From DAORHV01 sp964458645 (GTDB lineage Bacteria; Patescibacteriota; Gracilibacteria; Peribacterales; Peribacteraceae), in the NCBI GenBank assembly GCA_964458645.1, contig CAYWJU010000007.1:1-64000 (forward strand): a stretch of 64,000 nt of DNA. Direction: 5' to 3'. Each line of letters opens with the position of its first letter. Position 1 is the first letter of the stretch. This document shows, piece after piece, positions 32,876-41,550 of this stretch. The position numbers were made by a program, and so were the translations under genes. The notes beneath the pieces were generated by a model, which ran no database searches, had not been told where the DNA came from, and was given only the letters and a program-made list of their open reading frames with translations.

Positions 32876-34252
32876 TCAACCGATCGCGAACACCGAGGTG
32901 ATCTGCAGCGGCCCCGACAGGTCAGCGAACAGCGCGAAGCTGTACGAGGACAGGTCGATGATGCTGTTGATCCCCGTGATCACGATGGTGGTACCGTTGT
33001 TGGAGGTGATGGTACCGATGGCAGGCCCGACCGCGTTGCCGTTGCTGTCCGTCTTCCGAAGCGTGATGTTTGAGGCAGAGGTCCAAGACCCCGTCCCCAG
33101 CGTCGCACTCAGTTGATCGAAGGCAGCGTTGGTGGCTCCGCCACCGATGTTCATGTCCGCGAGACGGACACCAACACCAGCTTGTCCGGCATAGAACATG
33201 CCGGAAGTGGAGAGAGGTCCGTGGGTCGGGGGGTTGACCGGAGGCGTGGAGTTGAGCGCCAACACATCGAAGGACTTCATCCCGGCGTACGGGGCCGTCG
33301 AGAAGTACCACGACAGATCGACCTTCTGCGACCCGACCATCGCGGGGTCCGTGTTGACACGAACTTGGAGATGGACGAGACCAGAAGTACGGAACTGCTG
33401 GCCGACTTGGTAGACCGTGAAGATGCAGCGGCCATAACCGTCCGGGCGGACGGTCATCATCGCGTGCCAGTTCCCCGGACTGATCTCCCGGTAGAACGTG
33501 GCGGTCTTCACGAACGGCAGACCAGATGCGTCTTTCGTGATGAAGCGCATACAGTTGGCGTAGGCGCGCGGATCACTGGAGTTGACGTACAGCTCGAACA
33601 CCGTTTGATCACGGCTGTTCGCGTTCACGGTCTTGGCGCTGTCCGGCAGATCGACGATGTGGTAGATGGTCCGCTGCGGACCACCATTGGTGGGACTGAC
33701 CGCCTCTTCGTTGACACCACCTTGGGAGGGGGCGGCACTGAAGGTCGGCGTACCGCCGTAGCGCACGTTGGCCGCCACGAGGGTCAGTTCGCCGTGGACG
33801 GGCGTGAACGCTGCGTCGATGGTGTCCACACGGATTTGGAAGTGAGCACCGTCCAGATCCCCGACCGGGATCCAGCCGAAGCCGTTGAAGCCGATGCGGC
33901 GACCAGCCGCGGAGGAGGTGGGGGAACTGTCGAGGGCGGTCCAGATGTTCGGGCCGCTTTCGTAGAACAGGGTGCCGGAGCGCACGTAGTTGAGCGCACC
34001 CTGTTTCGTATCGTCGGCGACGACGTTACTCAGGGCCGAGCGCCAGTCCGTCCCCTTCGCCGTGAAGTCGAGCACTGGGACACCGACTTGTGCGGGGGCC
34101 AGATGCAGGTCCGGAAGGGGGTTGATGGTGAAGTTCGTGACCGGATTCATGCGGTCTTCGAGCAGTTCGGGGCCGGTGAGCCGGCGGGTCGTTTCAGGCT
34201 TGCGTTGGGCGGGGGTGCGCGCCGTGAAGGCACGCAGCAGGGAACGGAACAT
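32876..34252 (-). CDS. Planctomycete-style surface protein 2 (LLEDRMNP motif)
   Basis: 458 residues. The N-terminus holds RRLTGPELLEDRMNPVTN, a clear LEDR-x-x-P motif as in Planctomycete surface proteins. The body is beta-rich, low in Cys and Lys, high in Thr, Ser, Gly and Asn, as in secreted adhesin-like proteins. The C-terminal ~100 residues (LADMNIGGGATNAAF to FALFADLSGPLQITSV) match the ends of surface proteins 1 and 3. A sigma-70 promoter (34367-34395) and a GGAG Shine-Dalgarno inside a hairpin precede it. It is transcribed towards surface protein 1 with the palindrome block in between. The function is unknown; cell-surface display is inferred. Confidence 0.6.
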   Translation of the reverse strand: MFRSLLRAFTARTPAQRKPETTRRLTGPELLEDRMNPVTNFTINPLPDLHLAPAQVGVPVLDFTAKGTDWRSALSNVVADDTKQGALNYVRSGTLFYESGPNIWTALDSSPTSSAAGRRIGFNGFGWIPVGDLDGAHFQIRVDTIDAAFTPVHGELTLVAANVRYGGTPTFSAAPSQGGVNEEAVSPTNGGPQRTIYHIVDLPDSAKTVNANSRDQTVFELYVNSSDPRAYANCMRFITKDASGLPFVKTATFYREISPGNWHAMMTVRPDGYGRCIFTVYQVGQQFRTSGLVHLQVRVNTDPAMVGSQKVDLSWYFSTAPYAGMKSFDVLALNSTPPVNPPTHGPLSTSGMFYAGQAGVGVRLADMNIGGGATNAAFDQLSATLGTGSWTSASNITLRKTDSNGNAVGPAIGTITSNNGTTIVITGINSIIDLSSYSFALFADLSGPLQITSVFAIG

Positions 34253-34395
34253 GGTCAGGACTCCAAGTCCTTCGATACTCGGATTTTCAATAGCCGATGT
34301 ACCAAAGGAACGATTTCCTTGACTCTAGACTCTCCCGCTCGGGAGTTGGTCTGAGGCAAGCGCAATACCATACAAGAATTGTTAAGTTTAGTCAA
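34253..34395 (-). promoter_or_regulatory. promoter and structured 5' leader of surface protein 2
   Basis: On the minus strand TTGACT (34390-34395), 17-nt spacer, TATGGT (34367-34372). The ~105-nt leader contains a CTCCCG-AG-CGGGAG hairpin, and AGGACT (34266-34271 read on minus) pairing with AGTCCT (34257-34262) around a TGG loop. The Shine-Dalgarno GGAG lies inside this last stem, just before ATG 34252. Confidence 0.6.
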
Positions 34396-34619
34396 CATAT
34401 GACTTCTGGCTAACCGATGAAGTAATTCTCAATTTTTTGGTCAAAATCCCTGTTGGAGAAACAACTCCGCTTTTTGCAAAAAAACGGTGTGAACAACCGG
34501 TGGAAACACCACATCCGCTCCGCTTTCGCCTGTCGAGTGAATTTTGCCGCAGTGTGATTGCTTGCACGGAATGAAGGCCGTAGCGTCACGTTCATCCCTT
34601 TCTTTTTTCCCCACACCGT
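34396..34619 (+). promoter_or_regulatory. upstream region of the DUF4331 gene
   Basis: Non-coding. It holds an imperfect hairpin GGTGT/ACACC near 34489-34511 and a run of CCCTTTCTTTTTTCCCC directly before the ATG at 34620. No convincing promoter consensus is visible. Confidence 0.3.
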
Positions 34620-35975
34620 ATGACCTTCGCGTCACTTCGTTTGGTGCGCACGACCGGCATCGCCGCTCTTGTGCTCGCCCTCTCTCTTTGTGCAGCGTTG
34701 TTCCTGGGTACCTCTACCGGTTTTGCCTCGTCTCACCGCGAAGCTCCCATGATCAGCCAAGATCCGGCAGCCGACCAGACCGACCTCTACGCCTGGATGT
34801 CCACCAAGGACACCCTGGTACTTGCCGGAAACTACTATCCGCTCAGCGGCGCAGGAGCTGGTCCGAACTACTACCGCTTCGGTGACGGCGTTGTGTACGC
34901 CTTCCACATCGATACCAACGGCGATGCCATGGAAGACGTGACCTACGCGTTCCAATTCCAGACCAAGGTGAAGAACGGCGCAACGTTCCTGTTCAACACC
35001 AAGCCGATTTCCACGCTCTCCGACGCCAACGTCATTCAGACGTGGACCGCCTATAAGATCACCGGCAAGTTCACCGGCGCAACCAGCCAGTGGAACGCTA
35101 AGAACATCGTGGCTACGGGCACGGTGGCAACGCCGGTCATCGGCGGCAAGAGCCAGCCCGACTATGCCAAGCTTGCCAAGGAAGCGATCTCGGACGCAGG
35201 CAGCAAGGGCAAGTTCTTCGCCGGACCGCGCGACGACTCGTTCTTCGTGGACTTGAACGTCTTCGACTTGTTGAACCTGGGCGCCGGATTCGACTCGTTG
35301 AAAGGTGCCAACGTGCAGTCGATCGTCTTCGAGCTCCCAGTCTCCAGCATTGTCAGCAAGACCGACCCAGTCGTGGGCGTATGGGGTGCCACGTACCGCT
35401 GGCAGCGCAGCGTCATTCGCGGCGCAGGCGTGACCGCCATGGGCGGCAAGCTCACCCAGGTCTCTCGCTTGGGTATGCCGTTGGTGAACGAAGTCGTTGT
35501 CCCGCTCGCGTATAAGGACTACTTCAACGCTTCTCACCCGCATGCCGATGCCGACACCAAGCCATACGCCGACGTCGTGCTGAAGCCCGAGTTGGCCAGC
35601 TTGTTCGGCGCCGTGCTCGGCCTGAAGGCACCGACCGAGAACCGCACCGATTTGGTCACCGTATTCTTGACCGGTGTTCCGGGTCTGAACCAGCCCAAGA
35701 ACGTTCGTGCAGCGGAAATGCTGCGCCTGAACACGTCGATTGCTCCGGCAGCCACCCCGAACCGCTTGGGCGTGTTCGGTGGCGACACCGCAGGTTTCCC
35801 GAACGGTCGCCGCTTGGCCGATGACGTCACCGACATCGCCATCCAGGCGGTCGCCGGCAAGCTCGTCGACGGTTACAAGGTCGATGAGAAACTGGGTGAC
35901 GGCGTGAACGCCAACGATGTACAGTTCATGACGAACTTCCCATACATGGCGGCTCCGCACATGAGCACGAAGTAA
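34620..35975 (+). CDS. DUF4331 secreted protein
   Basis: 451 residues with a signal peptide of about 37 residues (MTFASLRLVRTTGIAALVLA, cleavage near FASS). The mature protein begins SSHREAPMISQDPAADQTDLYAW, the diagnostic start of DUF4331. It is Ala/Gly/Thr-rich with no cysteines in the mature part. DUF4331 proteins are secreted and of unknown function, and are often encoded with TPR proteins, as here (next gene 7 bp downstream). The C-terminal part has GLNQPKNVRAAEMLRLN and FPNGRRLADDVTDIA, also typical. Confidence 0.9.
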   Translation: MTFASLRLVRTTGIAALVLALSLCAALFLGTSTGFASSHREAPMISQDPAADQTDLYAWMSTKDTLVLAGNYYPLSGAGAGPNYYRFGDGVVYAFHIDTNGDAMEDVTYAFQFQTKVKNGATFLFNTKPISTLSDANVIQTWTAYKITGKFTGATSQWNAKNIVATGTVATPVIGGKSQPDYAKLAKEAISDAGSKGKFFAGPRDDSFFVDLNVFDLLNLGAGFDSLKGANVQSIVFELPVSSIVSKTDPVVGVWGATYRWQRSVIRGAGVTAMGGKLTQVSRLGMPLVNEVVVPLAYKDYFNASHPHADADTKPYADVVLKPELASLFGAVLGLKAPTENRTDLVTVFLTGVPGLNQPKNVRAAEMLRLNTSIAPAATPNRLGVFGGDTAGFPNGRRLADDVTDIAIQAVAGKLVDGYKVDEKLGDGVNANDVQFMTNFPYMAAPHMSTK

Positions 35976-35982
35976 TTCCGAC

Positions 35983-37311
35983 ATGAACATTTCTCCGACC
36001 ACATCATCTGCAAGAGGGGTGGCGACAATCGTCATCCCTCTTGTGGCGTTCGTGCTGATTGTCGCCGGAAGCAACTTGTTCAATCGTGGTCCGACCGGGA
36101 TTCCCGCCGACACGTTCATTCAGGATGAACCGCAAGGAATTTCCTCTGCCACACAACGGATGATTCTGGAGGCGCAAGATGCCGTCCGCAATACTCCAAA
36201 CGACAGCAAAGCCATCTTTCGGTTGTCGGGACTATACTTGCAGGCCATCCGCGAGAATGCCGACACCGCGTTCTATGAACGTATCGAAGTGCTGCTGAAA
36301 CACCTGGAAGACGTGGATCGCACCAATGCCGATATCGATTTTTTGCGCGGCACCATTGCGGCAGGTCGCCATGATTTCCCCACTGCACTGCGCATAGGCA
36401 CGCAGCTGACAACCGAGCACCCGGAGGTATCGCGGTATTACGGACTGCTCACCGATGCGCAAATCGAACTGGGCATGTATGACGACGCCATTGCGACACT
36501 GCAAAAAATGTCCGACTTGCGGCCGGACTACAACGCACTCACGCGCATCGCGTATGTACGGGAAATTACCGGCGATACGAAGGGAGCGATCGAAATGATG
36601 GAAAACGCACTGGTGGATTCCACAGGCAATGCCGAAAACACCGCCTGGGGACTGACTGAGTTGGCACGCCTCTCGTTCGGCAACTACCGTGCGCAAGCCG
36701 AGTTGTACCAAAACGAAGCGTTGAAGACGTATCCGAATTTCGCACCCGCGCTGGCCGGGTTAGCGAAAATAGAAATGGCCCGTGGCAATACTGCGGCAGC
36801 CAAGGACTACGCCAAGAAAGCCGTGGATGCGCTCGCTCTGCCGGAATATGCGGCACTGCTTGGCGATATTGAAGCTGTCTCCGGCAATGCCGACAAAGCC
36901 GGCGCGTACTACACATTGGTGGAAATCGGCTACGAGCGCATCGCGCAGAGCGGCACCAATGTGGAGTTGGAACGCGCACGCTTTCTGACTGAGCGTAACC
37001 GCAACCTGAAGGCCAATGTGGAGCGTGCCCGTGCCGTGTACGCAGACCGACCGACCATCTACGCCGCCGACACGCTGGCCTGGACGCTGTACAAGAACGA
37101 GCTCTATACCGAAGCCCAAACCTACGCCGAAAAAGCGTTATCGACCGGCTCGCAGGACGCCGCAATCCTGTTTCATGCCGGTATGATCCGCAAACAACTC
37201 GGCCGCCTGACCGAAGCAAAACAACTGTTCAAGCAGGCCATGGAATCGAATGCGGACTTCTCCATTCTGGAGGCACCGATGCTGAAGGCCGCCATTTCGG
37301 AGCTGCAGTAA
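35983..37311 (+). CDS. membrane-anchored TPR protein, DUF4331 partner
   Basis: 442 residues. An N-terminal transmembrane anchor (about 14-34, ATIVIPLVAFVLIVAGSNLF) is followed by tetratricopeptide repeats from about residue 60 to 430; typical units are AIFRLSGLYLQAI, DAIATLQKMSDLRPDY, ALAGLAKIEMARGNTAAAKDYAKKA and AAILFHAGMIRKQLGRLTEA. TPRs form helical scaffolds for protein contacts. Location outside the membrane is inferred from the anchor and the secreted partner. It starts 7 bp after the DUF4331 stop, so they are one operon. Confidence 0.8.
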   Translation: MNISPTTSSARGVATIVIPLVAFVLIVAGSNLFNRGPTGIPADTFIQDEPQGISSATQRMILEAQDAVRNTPNDSKAIFRLSGLYLQAIRENADTAFYERIEVLLKHLEDVDRTNADIDFLRGTIAAGRHDFPTALRIGTQLTTEHPEVSRYYGLLTDAQIELGMYDDAIATLQKMSDLRPDYNALTRIAYVREITGDTKGAIEMMENALVDSTGNAENTAWGLTELARLSFGNYRAQAELYQNEALKTYPNFAPALAGLAKIEMARGNTAAAKDYAKKAVDALALPEYAALLGDIEAVSGNADKAGAYYTLVEIGYERIAQSGTNVELERARFLTERNRNLKANVERARAVYADRPTIYAADTLAWTLYKNELYTEAQTYAEKALSTGSQDAAILFHAGMIRKQLGRLTEAKQLFKQAMESNADFSILEAPMLKAAISELQ

Positions 37312-37328
37312 TCTGCCATGTCTGATAT

Positions 37329-37357
37329 TTGCAAAATTTCATTTTTTGTTGTATAAT
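37329..37357 (+). promoter_or_regulatory. consensus promoter of the repeat-containing secreted protein
   Basis: TTGCAA (37329-37334), 17-nt spacer and perfect TATAAT (37352-37357); the ATG follows 26 nt later. Confidence 0.75.
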
Positions 37358-37383
37358 ATACAAAGCACTTTCCCAAAATACAC

Positions 37384-38157
37384 ATGAAAAAGACCCAAAA
37401 AGGCATGCAGGTTGAATTGAAAATGGGCCTGATCGCAGCTTTTCTTGCTGCAGTGGGAATGGCTACTGCAAACAGCATTGGAGGCACCACCTACAGAGGC
37501 AGCCTTCTGCCGGATATGCCCATGGGAGATGAAGCCAGTTACAACTCGATGATGATGAATGCTACTGCAACGGATCCCACGAGCATGGATACCTACAGCT
37601 ACTCCAGCTCCGATGCGGCTGCCGACATGATGATGAATGCACCCGCAACGGACCCTGGAAACATCTACAACTACTCATACTCAAGCCAAGGCACGACGGA
37701 CGACGGCATGATGAATTCCGCCGCAACTGCACCCGAAAGTCTGTATAACTACGGCTACTCCAGCGCAGGTTCAAGCGATGCCATAGCCGATGTCCCCGAC
37801 ACGATTTCGTCATCTTCTTCATCTGAAGATGAAGACATCGTCGTGAAAACTAAAACCGTAAGCTGCGCCCCTTACCAAGCGATCATCAGCCAAATCAGCG
37901 GCAGCTACTCCTCTGAAGCAACCAAGGCCAAAGTCAAAGAAATCATCAAGACGCAGCTTGGGAAGGCAATTGTCGGTGACTTCACGCTCAGCGCATTCCG
38001 TACTCGCAGCGGCCTTACCGTCTATAACGTGAAACAGGGCGGCAACATCGTTTGGCAACTGGAGCTCGACATGGATACCAAGAAAATCTACAGCTGCATG
38101 CTTAAAGAAGGCAGTGCCGTTTCAGAGGATTTCTCGTCTTCCGACGCAGCTCTCTAA
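37384..38157 (+). CDS. secreted protein with three 26-residue Met/Ser/Tyr repeats
   Basis: 257 residues. A signal or anchor helix (about 13-30, MGLIAAFLAAVGMATAN) is followed by three tandem 26-residue repeats (56-133) of the form MMMNA-x-ATDP-...-Y-x-YSS, then a Ser/Glu/Asp linker and a folded C-terminal domain (about 155-245) with two cysteines, CAPYQAIIS and YSCMLKEG. The repeats are rich in Met, Ser and Tyr and should be extracellular and flexible. No family is recognised. It has its own strong promoter. Confidence 0.65.
   Translation: MKKTQKGMQVELKMGLIAAFLAAVGMATANSIGGTTYRGSLLPDMPMGDEASYNSMMMNATATDPTSMDTYSYSSSDAAADMMMNAPATDPGNIYNYSYSSQGTTDDGMMNSAATAPESLYNYGYSSAGSSDAIADVPDTISSSSSSEDEDIVVKTKTVSCAPYQAIISQISGSYSSEATKAKVKEIIKTQLGKAIVGDFTLSAFRTRSGLTVYNVKQGGNIVWQLELDMDTKKIYSCMLKEGSAVSEDFSSSDAAL
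37549..37782 (+). repeat. three in-frame 78-bp tandem repeats
   Basis: Three 78-bp units within the gene at 37384-38157, coding MMMNATATDPTSMDTYSYSS-like segments. They have diverged at roughly half of the residues, so they are not a recent copy-number change. Confidence 0.7.
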
Positions 38158-38227
38158 TCAACACAAACATTCATTTTCAAACCACTATGGGAAACGAACA
38201 CTTTGAAGACTACGACGGAGATTAGGT

Positions 38228-38259
38228 CAGTGATCAGTTAACAGTTATCAGTGATCAGT
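38228..38259. repeat. CAGTGATCAG direct repeat/palindrome
   Basis: CAGTGATCAG occurs twice (38228-38237, 38249-38258) around GTTAAC, giving a small AT-balanced palindromic patch between two convergent genes. Similar TGATCAGT patches are common extragenic repeats in bacteria. No gene is seen in 38158-38312. Confidence 0.5.
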
Positions 38260-38312
38260 GGGTAGCACACAGCAAGCTGGCAACTGCCTACTGTCTTCTG
38301 TAGCTGTTACTC

Positions 38313-39329
38313 CTAAAACTGCCTCAAAAACCTCCGGTCTCCTTGGTAAAAGAGACGGATGTCCGGGATTTGGTGACGGATCATGACCATACGCTCCACA
38401 CCGAAGCCGAACGCGAAGCCCTGCCACTCATCGGGATCGATACCCACGTTCTTCAGCACTTGGGGGTGCACCATGCCGCAGCCAACGACTTCCAGCCAGC
38501 GACCTTCGCGGCTCTTGGATTCGTCGCCACGCCAGCGCAGGTCCATTTCCAAGCCGGGTTCCACGAACGGGAAGTAGCCCGTGCGCCAGCGGAAATCCAC
38601 GTTGGGATCCACGAGTTCGCGCACGGCGGTCTCCATGACACCCTTCATGTTGGCCAGCGACACGTCCTTGCCGATCATTAGGCCTTCGATCTGGTGGAAC
38701 ATGGGCGAGTGCGTGGCGTCTTCGTCTTTGCGGAACACTTTGCCGGCACAGATCATACGGAACGGCGCTTTGTGCTTGAGCATGTAGCGCACCTGTACGG
38801 GTGAGGTGTGCGTGCGCAACACGGTACGGTCCAAACTGTTGATCCAGAACGTGTCCTGGTTATCGCGAGCCGGGTGCGTAGCAGGAATATTCAACATGTT
38901 GAAGTTGTATTCCTCGGTTTCGATTTCGGGACCGGAGGCGACGTCGAAACCCATGCGACCGAACACCTCTTCGGCGCGGCGGATGTACGCGTGAATCGGG
39001 TGCGCGTGACCGCGCTCCGTCGACGGCAAATCCAACGTCAAATCGAGTGCGTCCGTTTTATCTAAATTGCCCAGCGCGGCGGACGTGAGCGACTGGCGGC
39101 GGACATCCAGTTCGGCAGTGATGGTGATTTTGACGGTGTTGAATGTCTGGCCCAATACTTTGCGCTCGTCCGGTGACTTGGCGCTCATTTCCTTCATGGC
39201 GACCGTGAGTGCACCAGCCTTGCGGCCGAAGATTTCCTGCTCCAGTGCATCGAGTGCCGCGACGTCGGCTGCTGCGCGGATGCGCTCCACGTAGGAATCC
39301 CACGGCGAAGGAAGAGGGGCAACGGACAT
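38313..39329 (-). CDS. pheS: phenylalanyl-tRNA synthetase alpha subunit
   Basis: 338 residues, normal length. PheS is the catalytic subunit of the (alpha-beta)2 enzyme. The class II motif 2 is RMICAGKVFRKDEDATHSPMFHQIEG and motif 3 is GFAFGFGVERMVMIRH; the N-terminal ~90 residues form the coiled coil that binds tRNA. TACACT lies 7 nt before the ATG, a leaderless pattern. pheT is not next to it in the window, which is unusual because pheS and pheT normally form an operon. Confidence 0.97.
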   Translation of the reverse strand: MSVAPLPSPWDSYVERIRAAADVAALDALEQEIFGRKAGALTVAMKEMSAKSPDERKVLGQTFNTVKITITAELDVRRQSLTSAALGNLDKTDALDLTLDLPSTERGHAHPIHAYIRRAEEVFGRMGFDVASGPEIETEEYNFNMLNIPATHPARDNQDTFWINSLDRTVLRTHTSPVQVRYMLKHKAPFRMICAGKVFRKDEDATHSPMFHQIEGLMIGKDVSLANMKGVMETAVRELVDPNVDFRWRTGYFPFVEPGLEMDLRWRGDESKSREGRWLEVVGCGMVHPQVLKNVGIDPDEWQGFAFGFGVERMVMIRHQIPDIRLFYQGDRRFLRQF

Positions 39330-39439
39330 TGCGCCAAGTGTACTGGTGAAGTCCTGCTATGCCAAAAGCAAAAGGGTGAAATGAAAATCAAAACGAGGAT
39401 GTTTTTGAACTTTCGTATTTGAATTTTAAATTTCTTTTT

Positions 39440-39802
39440 TTAAGAATGAAGTGCCAGCTCCACCAGCAGGAACACGCTGAAAATCAGCAGTCCGATCCAC
39501 CAGGTGAGAATGCCAAGCAAAAGAAAGATAAACGCAAGGACGGCGGCGCAGGCAACGAAAATTCCTTCGCGCAACGAAATGGTGATCTTCTTTCCGGCAT
39601 CCAAGCCTTCCACGGAGACCGTTGCCCAGAACGCATAGCACAGCAGCGTGGAAACGCTGGATACCGACAGAAACAACGTGGCGAAAAAGAACGGCAGCGC
39701 GATGTTGGGCGCCGTAAGAGGGCTGACGCGAAACAGAATCACCATCAAGGATGCCACCGAAAGAAGTGCCGCAATCGCGATGCGAAGAAGAAGTGGCTTC
39801 AT
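39440..39802 (-). CDS. small membrane protein (120 aa, three to four helices)
   Basis: 120 residues with three or four hydrophobic segments, short polar loops (SVEGLDAGKKITISLREG) and no cysteine clusters. No family is recognised. ATG 39802 is preferred over an in-frame start 13 codons earlier because TATCAT (minus strand, 39810-39815) lies 7 nt upstream. Between pheS and the uracil-DNA glycosylase gene on the same strand. Confidence 0.6.
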   Translation of the reverse strand: MKPLLLRIAIAALLSVASLMVILFRVSPLTAPNIALPFFFATLFLSVSSVSTLLCYAFWATVSVEGLDAGKKITISLREGIFVACAAVLAFIFLLLGILTWWIGLLIFSVFLLVELALHS

Positions 39803-39837
39803 CGGATGGATGATAGCAAAGATTCCGATGGGAAATT

Positions 39838-40401
39838 TCACGCCTTGATCCCCTCCTGCTTCAAAAATTCCCCTAGCGCCCGGAAATCGGCATACAAGCT
39901 TTCTCGCAGATTGCCGTTATGGAGCGCTGCAGCAGGGTGATAGATGGGGAAAATCGTGAGCGAATCACTGAGCTTGAACGCCTTGCCATGGGCCTGAGAA
40001 ATGGTGCGGTTGGCGACGAAATGGGCCATGGAATGACGACCCAGCGTGCAAATGACTCGCGGTTTGATGATGGCGATTTCCAGCTGAAGCCACGGCATGC
40101 ACTGCTCTTTTTCTTCCGGCGTGGGGTCGCGGTTCTCCGGCGGGCGATACTTCACCACGTTGCTGATGTAGACATCTTCGCGCTTGAGTCCAATGGTACC
40201 GAGCAGCTCGTTTAAGAAATTGCCGGAAGCGCCCACGAATGGCCGCTTGAGCTCATCTTCTTTCTGTCCGGGAGCTTCGCCAATGAACATGATGGTCGCC
40301 TTCGGATTCCCTTCGCCCAACACCGGGTTGGCATTCTTGGCCAAATCGCAGCCTTTCCAAGCGGAAAGCTTCTCGCGAAGGGTTTCGAGGGTCATCTCCA
40401 T
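39838..40401 (-). CDS. family-4 uracil-DNA glycosylase with an incomplete Fe-S site
   Basis: 187 residues. It removes uracil from DNA. Family-4 motifs are clear: GEAPGQKEDELKRPFVGASG (motif A), NVVKYRPPENRDPTPEE, LGRHSMAHF, and YHPAAALHN (motif B). The family normally has four cysteines for a 4Fe-4S cluster. Here the first is Trp15, the second Cys18 is kept, the third is Tyr85 (KYRPP in place of KCRPP), and the fourth Cys101 is kept. The cluster is therefore probably absent. Start codon 40401 or 40395; TACAGT precedes the former by 7 nt. Confidence 0.88.
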   Translation of the reverse strand: MEMTLETLREKLSAWKGCDLAKNANPVLGEGNPKATIMFIGEAPGQKEDELKRPFVGASGNFLNELLGTIGLKREDVYISNVVKYRPPENRDPTPEEKEQCMPWLQLEIAIIKPRVICTLGRHSMAHFVANRTISQAHGKAFKLSDSLTIFPIYHPAAALHNGNLRESLYADFRALGEFLKQEGIKA

Positions 40402-40443
40402 ACAAAAAGACTGTACCAGATTTTCGCATCATGCTCTCGCAGC

Positions 40444-40481
40444 GGCGACCCCGGGTCGCCGTCCGGGACGCGGCGTCCCGG
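40444..40481. terminator. two adjacent hairpins between the CNNM and UDG genes
   Basis: GGCGACC/GGTCGCC (40444-40450/40454-40460) and CCGGGACG/CGTCCCGG (40463-40470/40474-40481). They follow the stop of the CNNM-type gene on the minus strand and directly precede the UDG promoter. T-runs are missing, so termination is tentative. Confidence 0.45.
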
Positions 40482-41528
40482 CTACGGAAGTTGTTTCGGC
40501 CCCCTAGCCACCGGCTTGTGCTCCAGCAGATCGTTCATAGCGGCCTTGGTGTTGTAACGGCGGATGTCCTCCTCGTCTTCGATCTCCCCTACCAATTCTT
40601 CCAACACGTCTTCCAGCGTGACCAAACCGACGGTCTTCAGCTCTTTCTGCACCACGGCCATGTGCGTGCGCTTGCGGCGTAGGAACAAGAGCAGCTGATC
40701 GGCACGCATGCCGATGTCCACGTTCTGCAAATGGGTCATGATGTCCGTCACCGGAACGCTGTCTTTGCCTTCGGCCAACGCGGTGAGGATATTGCGACTC
40801 ATGGCCACACCCAGAATGTCGTGTTCGTCGCGACCCACGACCGGATAGCGCGAGTACGTGTGCTTGAAGACTTGCTCTGCCGCTTCGCGAACAGTGGCCT
40901 TATGCGTCACGAATACCACATTCTCGACAGGCGTCATGACGTCACCGGCAGTCTTGTCGTTCAACACGAACGCACGCTGCACGATGTGACCTTCGTAGGC
41001 GTGGATGTGTCCGGCCATGCGGCCGATGCGGGTGAGTGCACGAATCTGCTCCTCGGTTCCTACCACACGTCGTCCACTACCTTTCATTCGACCCACCAAT
41101 CCCTCCAGCAAGAGAACGATGGGAAAGAGTGCATAGACAAACGCCAGTAAGAAGGGCGCCACCGTCCGAGCGATACCGGGCGCGTAGTGACGGCCGAGAG
41201 ATTTGGGAATGATTTCGGAAAACAGAATGGTGGCGAACGTGAGAATGGCGGTAATAACACCAATGATGTTGTTGCCGAATAATTGGATTGCCGCCTCACC
41301 CACCAAAATGGGCCCAAGAATGTTCACCAAGTTGCTGAAGATGACGATCACAATGACCGCACGCGTCATGTGGCGCGAAAGCTTCTTGAGCGCGCCGGCA
41401 CCCCACAGCTTGCGAATGACCAGCTCTTCGATTTCGGCGCGCGACACGCTGAGCATGGCGGCGTCGATGAGCGACATGGTTCCCGAAAGAAGGATGAACG
41501 CCCCGATGAGGATAATGAGGTTGATCAT
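40482..41528 (-). CDS. CNNM/CorC-type transporter (DUF21 plus CBS pair)
   Basis: 348 residues. The N-terminal DUF21 domain has four hydrophobic helices (about 1-140), including SGTMSLIDAAMLSVSRAEIEEL and FSEIIPKSLGRHYA; it is followed by two CBS motifs (about 195-320: VMTPVENVVFV..., ILGVAMSRNILTALAEG, GLVTLEDVLEELVGEIEDE). DUF21-CBS proteins handle Mg/Co or Na-coupled Mg export. The C-terminal CorC_HlyC domain found in many relatives is missing: the protein ends shortly after the second CBS motif. Confidence 0.88.
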   Translation of the reverse strand: MINLIILIGAFILLSGTMSLIDAAMLSVSRAEIEELVIRKLWGAGALKKLSRHMTRAVIVIVIFSNLVNILGPILVGEAAIQLFGNNIIGVITAILTFATILFSEIIPKSLGRHYAPGIARTVAPFLLAFVYALFPIVLLLEGLVGRMKGSGRRVVGTEEQIRALTRIGRMAGHIHAYEGHIVQRAFVLNDKTAGDVMTPVENVVFVTHKATVREAAEQVFKHTYSRYPVVGRDEHDILGVAMSRNILTALAEGKDSVPVTDIMTHLQNVDIGMRADQLLLFLRRKRTHMAVVQKELKTVGLVTLEDVLEELVGEIEDEEDIRRYNTKAAMNDLLEHKPVARGPKQLP

Positions 41529-41550
41529 GTGGTGTTTCCCGGGCGAATGC

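Noticed and set aside
33113..34354. Open frame antisense to surface protein 2
   Set aside because: Low-complexity Arg/Gly/Val product; the minus-strand gene has promoter, Shine-Dalgarno and motif.
34632..36119. Open frame antisense to the DUF4331 gene
   Set aside because: DUF4331 and its signal peptide are unmistakable on the plus strand.
38187..38225. 12-codon ORF MGNEHFEDYDGD after the repeat-protein gene
   Set aside because: Too short and without independent support; kept only as a note.
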